From NCBI GenBank assembly GCA_965203635.1, contig OZ241903.1, positions 3,100,001-3,164,000 of the forward strand: a stretch of 64,000 nt of DNA. The letters are read 5' to 3'. Under the pieces are notes generated by a model. It ran no database searches, was not told the origin of the DNA, and saw nothing but the letters and a program-made list of their open reading frames with translations. Both the position numbers and the translations under genes were made by a program. Positions 57,597 to 64,000 of this stretch are shown piece after piece. Numbering within the stretch: position 1 is the stretch's first letter; each line of letters begins with the position of its first letter. This DNA comes from Aldehydirespirator sp965203635 (GTDB lineage Bacteria; Actinomycetota; Acidimicrobiia; Acidimicrobiales; Aldehydirespiratoraceae).

Positions 57597-59675
57597 TCAG
57601 GATTGGTGGTCTGTGTACTGGTGGTGCAGGCGCACCGAGGCCGGGTAGGGGAACAGGTCGGGGATGTCGCCGGCCCGGTTGCGCTGCTTCATCGACTCCC
57701 AGAAGTCGAGGGTGGCGATCTCGGGGTGGTGCTCGGCGAACACGGCGCCCACGATGGGCGGTGATCGCAGGTAGGTGGCGAACTCCTCGGGGAACACGTC
57801 GTCGGCGCCGACCGGGAACCAGGGCTGGTCGAGCATCTCGTCGAGGTCGTCGTCGGGCACGGGCAGGGCCCGGAAGTTCACCTCCGACAGTAGGGCCAGC
57901 TCGTCGTAGTCGTAGAACACCACCGAGCCGAGCCGGGTGACGCCGAAGTTCTTGCAGAACAGGTCGCCGGGGAAGATGTTGGCTGCGGCGAGGTCCTTGA
58001 TGGCGTTGCCGTAGTCGATGGCGGCCGCGACGGCCCGGTCGGGGGCCATCTCTCGCAGGTACAGGTCGAGCGGGTAGACGCGGCGCTCCGTGTAGACGTG
58101 GCCCAGCACGACCTCGGTGTCGGTGACCGACACCGTGCGCGAGCAGTCGCGGCACAGCTCGTCGAGGAGGTCGTCGTCGAAGCGGTCCCTGGCGAAGGTG
58201 AGGTTCTCGAACTCCTGGGCGTCGACGAGCCGGCCCATCCGGTCGTACCCGAACACGAGCCGGTAGCGGCGCTTCACGTCCTCGGGGGTGGTCCGCTTGC
58301 TGGGCGGGAACCGGTCCTTGATCACTTTGAACACGACGTCGAACGACGGCAGCGCGAACACGGCCATGACGGTGCCGGCCGCGCCCCGGGAGTGCTCGAA
58401 CCGGGTGTTGGAGTGCTCCATGTGCCGGTACAGGGCGCGGAAGAGGTTGGTCTTGCCGTGCTGGGAGTACCCGAGCGACGTGTAGAGCTCGGCGACGGGC
58501 TTGACCGGCAGCATCGACTTGAGGAAGGCCACGACCGAGGCGGGACGGGACGACAGGACGTGCATGTAGGAGCGGGCGTAGCTGAACAGCCGGCTGGCGG
58601 CGGGCTCGGTGAGGAGGGCGGCGTCGACGCGCACGCCCGAGTCGTCGTGGACGATCGGCAGGATGCAGGGCGACACCCGGTTGAGCCAGCGCAGCCGGCC
58701 GACAAGGTAGGCGCCCTTCTGGCGGTAGAACACCGGGTCGAGCATGTCGATGGCGTCGAGGTCACGCCATGTGCCGTCGAGGTAGCCGTCGATGCGGCCG
58801 GCGACGAGCGCGGCGTCGCGGGCGAGGTCGGCGAAGTGCGGGCCCAGCGGACTGCGTTCGAGGACGGCTGCGACCGCTTCGACGGTGGAGTCGTGCACGC
58901 TGGTGCTGCTGTGCCCCGGTCCGGTGTCGTCGCTGGCGGGCAGCGCGGTGGGGCCGAGCCAGATGAATTCCAGTTCCCGGTCGAGGCCGACCACGCCGAA
59001 GAGGCGCCTGGTGACGGAGTTGTAGAAGGTCTCGGCCAGCTCCAGGTCGCCCCGGTCGGAGAGGTGTTCGATGTAGCGGCGCTGGGCGCCGATCCAGGCG
59101 TGCCGGGAGCCGGGGTCGGACAGCCGGGAGCCGGGGTCGGACAGCCGGGAGCCGGGGTCAGGCAGCCGGGAGCCGGGGTCGGACAGCCGGGAGCCGGGGT
59201 CGGACAGCCGGGAGCCGGGGTCGGACAGCCGGGAGCCGGGGTCGGACAGCCGGGAGCCGGGGTCGGACAGCCGGGAGCCGGGGTCGGACAGCCGGGAGCC
59301 GGGGTCGGACAGCCGGGAGCCGGGGTCGGACAGCCGGGAGCCGGGGTCGGACAGCCGGGCGCCCGGGTCGGACAGTCGGGCGCCGGGGTCGGACAGTCGG
59401 GCGCCGGGGTCGGACAGTCGGGCGCCGGGGTCGGACAGTCGGGCGCCGGGGTCGGACAGTCGGGCGCGGCAGGCTTCGACGGTGTCGAGCACCGCGTCGG
59501 TGTGGAGGTTCAAGCGCTCGAAGGCGTCCTGGCGGTGTCCGTGCCAGTCGCCGGCGAGGAAGCGGCCCTCGGCTCGTGAGGTGACGGAGATGAAGTCGGC
59601 GTGGAAGGCCTCGAAACGCTCGTACAGGATGCGGGCCAGTGCCTCGGGCGTGCCCGGCGGGCTGGTCCCGACCAC
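57597..59675 (-). CDS. aceK: Isocitrate dehydrogenase kinase/phosphatase with 126-residue repeat insertion
   Basis: 692 residues. AceK reversibly phosphorylates isocitrate dehydrogenase to steer carbon between TCA cycle and glyoxylate shunt. The family is recognised by FLKSMLPVKPVAELYTSLGY, SFDVVFKVIKDRFPPSK (ATP-binding Lys), VLGHVYTERRVYPLDLYL, DYGNAIKDLAAANIFPGD and FCKNFGVTRLGSVVFYDYDE. Residues 71-196 are 18 tandem copies of a seven-residue unit (SRLSDPG/ARLSDPG) inside the N-terminal regulatory domain; without them the length is 566, near that of E. coli AceK. GTG start at 59675. It follows the chorismate mutase stop by 12 bases. AceK is best known in Proteobacteria. Confidence 0.9.
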   Translation of the reverse strand: MVGTSPPGTPEALARILYERFEAFHADFISVTSRAEGRFLAGDWHGHRQDAFERLNLHTDAVLDTVEACRARLSDPGARLSDPGARLSDPGARLSDPGARLSDPGARLSDPGSRLSDPGSRLSDPGSRLSDPGSRLSDPGSRLSDPGSRLSDPGSRLSDPGSRLSDPGSRLPDPGSRLSDPGSRLSDPGSRHAWIGAQRRYIEHLSDRGDLELAETFYNSVTRRLFGVVGLDRELEFIWLGPTALPASDDTGPGHSSTSVHDSTVEAVAAVLERSPLGPHFADLARDAALVAGRIDGYLDGTWRDLDAIDMLDPVFYRQKGAYLVGRLRWLNRVSPCILPIVHDDSGVRVDAALLTEPAASRLFSYARSYMHVLSSRPASVVAFLKSMLPVKPVAELYTSLGYSQHGKTNLFRALYRHMEHSNTRFEHSRGAAGTVMAVFALPSFDVVFKVIKDRFPPSKRTTPEDVKRRYRLVFGYDRMGRLVDAQEFENLTFARDRFDDDLLDELCRDCSRTVSVTDTEVVLGHVYTERRVYPLDLYLREMAPDRAVAAAIDYGNAIKDLAAANIFPGDLFCKNFGVTRLGSVVFYDYDELALLSEVNFRALPVPDDDLDEMLDQPWFPVGADDVFPEEFATYLRSPPIVGAVFAEHHPEIATLDFWESMKQRNRAGDIPDLFPYPASVRLHHQYTDHQS
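59088..59465 (-). repeat. 21-bp minisatellite (18 copies) in aceK
   Basis: In-frame 21-bp units, plus-strand form CCGGGAGCCGGGGTCGGACAG with a GCGCCG variant in the six copies nearest the gene start and a single Ser-to-Pro change (GGCAG) in one copy. Long runs of copies are identical, indicating recent slippage. The repeats have strong G-rich character on the plus strand. Confidence 0.95.
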
Positions 59676-59687
59676 GGCGGGCGCGCC

Positions 59688-59993
59688 TCAGCTATCCGCG
59701 GCGTCGCGGCGAGCCAGTTCGTGCTCGCGTCTCACCTCGGCGAACACGAGCCGCAGGAACTTCTCGCTGAAGGAGGGGTCGAGGTCGACGGAGGTGGCCA
59801 CTTCGCGCAGCCGGACGATCTGCTCCGCCTCGCGCTCGGGGTCCGCGGCCGGCAGCCCGACGCGGGCCTTGTAGATCCCGACCTGCTTGGTGATCTTGAA
59901 CCTCTCGCCCAGCAGCATCACCAGCGAGACGTCGATGTTGTCGATGCTCGCCCGGTAGCCGGCCAGCGTCTCGTCCCCAGCACCCGCACTCAC
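59688..59993 (-). CDS. Chorismate mutase, AroQ type
   Basis: 101 residues from GTG 59993. All-helical AroQ mutase converting chorismate to prephenate for Phe/Tyr synthesis. YRASIDNIDVSLVMLLGERF, KITKQVGIYKARVGLPAADP and REAEQIVRLR contain the conserved Arg, Lys and Glu of the active site. A longer open frame to 60278 exists, but its first 95 residues are low-complexity Arg/Pro and overlap the HNH remnant, so the short form is preferred. First gene before aceK. Confidence 0.82.
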   Translation of the reverse strand: MSAGAGDETLAGYRASIDNIDVSLVMLLGERFKITKQVGIYKARVGLPAADPEREAEQIVRLREVATSVDLDPSFSEKFLRLVFAEVRREHELARRDAADS

Positions 59994-60033
59994 AGCCAGC
60001 CAAGCTATCGCCAGCGAGCCCACGACGGCCCCT

Positions 60034-60549
60034 CTAGGCGACGGTGAACAGCGGCTCAGGCTCTGCCGGACGCCGCTTGCCCTCACCATCCGGCGCCCCA
60101 ACCCGAGCATTGTCCTGCGCCGTTGCCGTGTTGGGCGGTCGAGCGGCCCGGCGCGGGCGCCGATGTGGGGATCCACGGACGGACGGCGGGTCGGGTGCGT
60201 GGGCGGGGCCGTGGCGGATGCGCTCCGGCGGCGCGATGGTGTACAGGCCTTGCCCGTCGGGCACTTCCCGCCAGCCATGGTGATGCACCTTCTGGTGGCA
60301 CACCCAACACAGCAGCATCATGTTGTCGATGTCGGTCCGCCCTCCTTGCGACACCGGCTCTCTGTGATGGCCGTCGCAGATCCACATATTGGCGTCACAA
60401 CCGCCGCAAGCTCCATAGAGGGCCCGCAACGCATTCATCTGAGCCTTGGTGGCCAACCGCTTGGCGTGGCCGTGCCACAGCGGCACGCCCTTGTGGCTGA
60501 ACACCACGCCCGTGATGGCGGCGTTGCAGAAGTACTCCTCCAGCGCCAA
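60034..60549 (-). pseudogene. HNH endonuclease remnant (C-terminal part of a DUF222/HNH-type protein)
   Basis: About 171 codons directly after an in-frame stop (TAG at 60552-60550), starting only with TTG. The HNH core is intact: GACGGCDANMWICDGHH, SQGGRTDIDN, LLCWVCHQKVHHHGW, followed by a disordered Arg/Pro tail. Actinobacterial HNH proteins of this type usually have a 200-300-residue N-terminal DUF222 domain, which is missing here. It could still be a minimal functional HNH nuclease; I treat it as a 5'-truncated gene. Confidence 0.6.
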
Positions 60550-60631
60550 CTACTCTTGACGCCGGTGTTCGGCAGCCGTCGATTGGCCATGAGATGGGAA
60601 CTCCCGGAGAGGCTCGGTCGTCCAAGGGAAC

Positions 60632-62056
60632 ATGAAGGCATCAGCGGCATTGTTGGCTGTGGCCGTGCTGGCCGGGGCATGCAGCGGTGGCGATTCCGAG
60701 AACGAGATCACCCGCACGCCGCAGCCGCCCGACGGACCACTGGATGTGATCCCGGACCTGGACATTGAGGATCCCCTGGTGTCGTGTTCGGGCACTCCCG
60801 TGCTGCGCTACTCGCAGCTGATCGACCCGACCCCGATCGACGAGGTCGACCATCCGGCCGTGGATGTGCTGCGGGCCGAGATGGACTCTCCTGACGCGCC
60901 TCTGCCGCGGCCGCCGGGACCATGGGTCGTGATCAGCATCGACGACGACAGCGCCATCTTCGCGGTGCTGTCGGAAGGCGGCTTCGGTACCGCCGCCGTG
61001 GAGCGGCGCGGCAACCGGTGGGTCTTCGCCGGGGAGGCCTACGGCCGCCCGTGCGAGCCGGTCGTGCCGCTGCCGCCCGGGCTGGCCCGCGTCGAGGTGC
61101 GCCTCGACATCGACTCCATGCCCGACGCGGGCGACACCACGATTGATCTGCTGGTCACCGAGCAGGGGTGCGCCCACGGCCGCGAGATGGGGGACGCGCT
61201 CCGAGGCCCCCAAGTGATCGAAACCGACCATGCAGTGGTGTTGGCCTTCGCGGTGGTGCCCATCGCCGGGACGGCCACCTGCCCCGACAACCCCTCTGCC
61301 GCGGTGACTGTCGAGCTGTCGGAGGCGCTGGGCCGGCGCTGGGTCTATGACGGGCTCCACTTCCCGCCCAAGCCTCTGTTCGCAGTGGCCGATCCGGCGA
61401 CATCGACGGAGTTCCGCGACACTTTCCAGTGCCTGTCGGGGTCGGCCTACGCGGCTCGCGTCCGGTCCGGCGCAGAGGGCTCTGACGCCTTCGAGACAGC
61501 CAACGAGGCGCTTCTGGACCACCTCGGCGACCTGTCGGAGCCTCTCTATGACATCGAGGTCGCCGAGCGCGGATTCGGCTACGAGCAATGGCGGGTCGCG
61601 GTCGAGGACTCCAACGGCGAGGCGCACTTCGGCACCGTGAGGGCGGTCCCCACCGCCGAGGGTCCGTGGCGGATCGAGCAGGCTCGGTGGTGCCTCACCA
61701 CTGTCGGGAACCGCGACACCGTTTGGCGGGGCGCGGCGCGCAAGCGCGGAGAGTCGCAGCCGCCCGCCGACTTCTCCGACTGCCCGATGATGTCGGACGG
61801 CGCCTACGAGGTTCCTGAACCGCTCGAAGAGGGGCTCCCGACCCCCGGCGCGGTCCTGAGAGAGAACCTGAGTCCCCTGCCGGTGGCGAACTACACGATC
61901 GAAGTGGCCGAATCGACAGACGGCATGGTGCGCTGGGAGATCACGATGACGGGCCCGCCGTCGGGACTGACCTTCGGCAACAAGGTCGCCGTCGAGGACA
62001 ACGGCTGGAGAATGCGAACCGACCAGTGGTGCCACATGGAGCCGGACCGACTCTGA
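60632..62056 (+). CDS. Lipoprotein of unknown function
   Basis: 474 residues. Signal peptide with lipobox LAGAC (Cys17), MKASAALLAVAVLAGACSGG, then an exported, acidic, largely beta-type protein. At least six cysteines after the lipid anchor (for example in SCSG, GRPCEP, EQGCAHG, FQCLSG, RWCLTT, QWCHME) suggest disulfides. Two related C-terminal segments (WRIEQARWCLT and WRMRTDQWCHM) hint at an internal duplication. No family recognised. ATG 60632 is fixed by the signal peptide. Confidence 0.75.
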   Translation: MKASAALLAVAVLAGACSGGDSENEITRTPQPPDGPLDVIPDLDIEDPLVSCSGTPVLRYSQLIDPTPIDEVDHPAVDVLRAEMDSPDAPLPRPPGPWVVISIDDDSAIFAVLSEGGFGTAAVERRGNRWVFAGEAYGRPCEPVVPLPPGLARVEVRLDIDSMPDAGDTTIDLLVTEQGCAHGREMGDALRGPQVIETDHAVVLAFAVVPIAGTATCPDNPSAAVTVELSEALGRRWVYDGLHFPPKPLFAVADPATSTEFRDTFQCLSGSAYAARVRSGAEGSDAFETANEALLDHLGDLSEPLYDIEVAERGFGYEQWRVAVEDSNGEAHFGTVRAVPTAEGPWRIEQARWCLTTVGNRDTVWRGAARKRGESQPPADFSDCPMMSDGAYEVPEPLEEGLPTPGAVLRENLSPLPVANYTIEVAESTDGMVRWEITMTGPPSGLTFGNKVAVEDNGWRMRTDQWCHMEPDRL

Positions 62057-62110
62057 CCGCGCACAGTGCTCGGCAACCTCGGGGATGGCAACCGCGGAGA
62101 CTTGGAAGCG

Positions 62111-62353
62111 TCAGGCGTTGGTGGCTATGCGGTAGAGCTCGCCTACTAGGTCGTCGTAGCGGCCGGTGGCCAGGGTGACGGCGTAGGCCGCTCCCACCGC
62201 ACCGCCCACTGCGGCTACGGGCAGGCGGTCGAGGAACCGCTTGGTGGCGGGCCATCCGGCCAGCGCGCCCGCCGCCGCACCGGCCCCCGTCGCCGACAGC
62301 GACAACGGCCCCCTGGCGAGACAGGCGATCACGAAGACGCCCGCGACCAGCAC
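62111..62353 (-). CDS. Small membrane protein of unknown function
   Basis: 80 residues from GTG 62353. Two or three hydrophobic stretches rich in Ala/Gly (VAGVFVIACLA, ATGAGAAAGALAGW, VAAVGGAVGAAYAV) with a polar end (GRYDDLVGELYRIATNA). Gly-zipper-like. It is divergent from the phosphotransferase at 62377 with only 23 bases between start codons. A real small gene is likely but not certain. Confidence 0.5.
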   Translation of the reverse strand: MLVAGVFVIACLARGPLSLSATGAGAAAGALAGWPATKRFLDRLPVAAVGGAVGAAYAVTLATGRYDDLVGELYRIATNA

Positions 62354-62362
62354 CCGGCCGTT

Positions 62363-62368
62363 TATCGT
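62363..62368 (+). promoter_or_regulatory. -10-like TATCGT of the phosphotransferase
   Basis: TATCGT in a small AT-rich patch (TTTATCGT), eight bases before ATG 62377 and five before GTG 62374. Confidence 0.35.
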
Positions 62369-62376
62369 CGCGGGTG

Positions 62377-63300
62377 ATGGATGCTCGGCCCGTCACCCAC
62401 GCCAAGCCTGATATCGAGCGAACCGCCCAGTTGGTGCACGACGCAGCCCGCAGGCTGGACCTCACCGTCGCCGGGTTCCGGCTGCTCAGGGTGGGCAACC
62501 ACATCGTGCTGGGAAGCCTCGACGACAAGGTCGTGGCCCGGGTGGGGTACCTCATCCGCCAGCCGCTCGAGCACCACATCGCTCATCACAGCCACCTCAA
62601 GCAGTTGGCGGCAGCGGGTGCTCCGTTCGTGGCTCCGCTGTGCGATCCATGCCGGTTGAGCGACGGTCGGATCGTCACCTTCTGGCCGATGCAGTCCCCC
62701 GCACCGAAGTTGTCCCTCGAGACGCTCGTCGAGCTGGCCTGGCGATGCCATCGCATTGAGGCGTCGGACGCTCTGCCGGTGTGGGACCCGGAGGCGTGTT
62801 TCCTGACACGATGGACGACCCGAGTGCCGCTGATGGAGGCGAGGGGCGTGCCCACCCGTCTGCGTGCCTTCCTTGAGGCGACGCTGCACCGCCGGTTGGG
62901 GGCGCTCAGCGAGTGCTGGGCCGACTCCGGGGGAGAGGCTCAGGCCCGGGTGCTGATCCATGGCGACGCCTACCCGCCCAATGTCGTGCGCCGCGGCGAC
63001 GGGACCATGGCGTTCGTGGATCTCGACTACGTCGGGATCGGCCCACCGGAGGTGGATCTGTCGACCGTGCGAGTGCAATACCAGCGTCACGACCAGGAGC
63101 CGGACGTGGTGGAGCGGATCCGCGCCGCCTATCACGGCCCGGTGAACGAGCGACTGCTGGCCGAGATCTACGCCGCGGACGAGATCAACGAACTGGTGTG
63201 GCTCGCCTGTCTGTGGGGCGTCGTGCCGGGCGCCGACAAGGAACTCACACGGCGCGTGGATCATTGGGACGATCCAACGCTGCGATGGCAGATGTTCTGA
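62377..63300 (+). CDS. APH-family phosphotransferase (aminoglycoside phosphotransferase fold)
   Basis: 307 residues from ATG 62377 (GTG 62374 adds one). Kinase-like fold with the catalytic loop LIHGDAYPPNVV (about 192-203, HGDxxxxN) and the metal-binding FVDLDYVGIGPPEVDL (about 212-227). The ATP-binding N-lobe is short, with GNHIVLGSLDDKVVARVG. The family includes antibiotic, choline, homoserine and sugar kinases; the substrate is not evident and resistance should not be assumed. Confidence 0.78.
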   Translation: MDARPVTHAKPDIERTAQLVHDAARRLDLTVAGFRLLRVGNHIVLGSLDDKVVARVGYLIRQPLEHHIAHHSHLKQLAAAGAPFVAPLCDPCRLSDGRIVTFWPMQSPAPKLSLETLVELAWRCHRIEASDALPVWDPEACFLTRWTTRVPLMEARGVPTRLRAFLEATLHRRLGALSECWADSGGEAQARVLIHGDAYPPNVVRRGDGTMAFVDLDYVGIGPPEVDLSTVRVQYQRHDQEPDVVERIRAAYHGPVNERLLAEIYAADEINELVWLACLWGVVPGADKELTRRVDHWDDPTLRWQMF

Positions 63301-63383
63301 ACGATGGAGTACTACTGCTCGCCGACTGCGATGATGGATCACCCCGGATTTCGGGGACCTACGACGCCCAGCAGAAGAACAGG

Positions 63384-64000
63384 TCAGAGGAGCCCGGCGA
63401 GCCACTCGCGGGCGTCGACCATCATTTCGATGGTCTGGCTGTGAGCCATGTCATAGGCGTGGTGTCGCAGATCCCACCCGCCATCGCCAAGGGCTGCGAT
63501 CACCTCTCTGGGCTGCTCCTGGCCGATGAAGGCGTCGCGGGTTCCCCACTGGAAGAGCGCCGGTCGGCCGCCACCGTTGGACAGGTCGACGTCGAGTCCT
63601 GGTGCGCTTGGAAGGCCGCAGCAGATGGCCCACACACCGGCGTAGCGGGGCGCACCGGCCTTGCCGGCGAGCGCCAGCGACAGGTAGCCGCCTTGGCTGA
63701 ACCCGCCCACGATGCACCGCTCGAGTGGCACACCTGCCTTGATGGCCTCGTCCGCGATGAAGGACTCGAGCATCTCGAGCGAGGGCACGAACTGTGAGAG
63801 GTCGGATTCGAACGTGTCGAGGTCGATGGTCCACCAGCCCGCGCCGTCGCCATCGGGCATGTCGATCGGTCCCCGCGGCGCGATCGCGCTGAATCGTTCG
63901 TCTGGGTCGACCAACGGCACGTACGATGCGAGGTGGTGCTGCTCGGCGGTGTAGCCGTGCATGAGGAAGAGGAGACGGTCTGCGCCGTCGCGGTCAATCC
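63384..64000 (-). CDS. Alpha/beta-hydrolase (carboxylesterase/phospholipase type), 5' end beyond window
   Basis: Open frame to the right edge, at least 205 residues. It includes RLLFLMHGYTAE (oxyanion strand, upstream of the first ATG), GGFSQGGYLSLALAGKAG with the nucleophile Ser, WGTRDAFIG with the acidic residue and DMAHSQT with the catalytic His, all as in the YpfH/Est carboxylesterase family. ATG 63962 is internal: the HGY strand needs residues before it. Probably a small cytoplasmic esterase. Confidence 0.82.
   Translation of the reverse strand, partial: IDRDGADRLLFLMHGYTAEQHHLASYVPLVDPDERFSAIAPRGPIDMPDGDGAGWWTIDLDTFESDLSQFVPSLEMLESFIADEAIKAGVPLERCIVGGFSQGGYLSLALAGKAGAPRYAGVWAICCGLPSAPGLDVDLSNGGGRPALFQWGTRDAFIGQEQPREVIAALGDGGWDLRHHAYDMAHSQTIEMMVDAREWLAGLL

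Noticed and set aside
58098..59579. 493-codon plus-strand ORF with GVGQPGA repeats opposite aceK
   Set aside because: Antisense of the aceK minisatellite; the minus frame has full AceK motifs.
59994..60278. 95-residue N-terminal extension of the chorismate mutase
   Set aside because: Low-complexity Arg/Pro sequence overlapping the HNH remnant; AroQ enzymes of about 100 residues are normal.
62377..63300. Phosphotransferase as an antibiotic resistance gene
   Set aside because: Only the general APH fold is visible; no mobile element or subtype-specific motif supports a resistance call.

Overview
The window is high-GC DNA (roughly two-thirds G+C or more) from a free-living type bacterium, most likely an actinobacterium. 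The evidence is a mycothiol ligase (MshC), an InhA-like enoyl reductase, many GTG starts, and many genes with a -10-like TAnnnT hexamer only 5-8 bases before the start codon (leaderless transcription). A placement near Acidimicrobiia is an inference from gene style; no rRNA is present to confirm it.

Layout. 1-17.5 kb: one giant minus-strand gene (at least 5,844 codons, its 3' end off the left edge) for a secreted cadherin/fibronectin/Calx-beta repeat protein, with a G10 tract in its leader. 18.0-21.2 kb: a small accessory patch (DUF4143 ATPase, Uma2-family nuclease, heptad-repeat membrane protein). 21.2-34.5 kb: mshC, inhA-like, two CNNM/HlyC-type proteins, a heterodimeric ABC exporter plus a lone ABC ATPase, a second repeat coiled-coil protein, an aminotransferase, thiamine pyrophosphokinase and an M23 peptidase. 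34.6-38.1 kb: an operon of two DUF35 OB-fold proteins and two thiolase-like proteins. 38.3-45.2 kb: a polytopic membrane protein, tRNA-Val, a third coiled-coil protein with a protease remnant, an amidase, and divergent murF and ddl. 45.2-50.3 kb: a lipid-type operon (acyl-CoA reductase-HAD fusion, LarA-like protein, PlsC-like acyltransferase). 50.4-60.0 kb: central carbon metabolism (aconitase, LysR regulator, carboxyltransferase, citrate synthase, quinone oxidoreductase, AceK, chorismate mutase). 60.0-64.0 kb: HNH remnant, lipoprotein, small membrane protein, phosphotransferase, and an esterase cut by the right edge.

The most unusual aspect is the amount of local repeat growth. (i) At six gene starts or gene junctions the start or stop codon itself is duplicated, always with a period of 3n+2 bases; this makes short leader mini-cistrons, several of which terminate exactly on the next start codon. 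(ii) A nested 47-bp palindrome is tandemly arrayed at a 71-bp period in two separate intergenic regions, with different spacers. (iii) A dispersed element of about 90 bp occurs four times between genes. (iv) In-frame minisatellites expand three coiled-coil membrane proteins, AceK and the giant adhesin.
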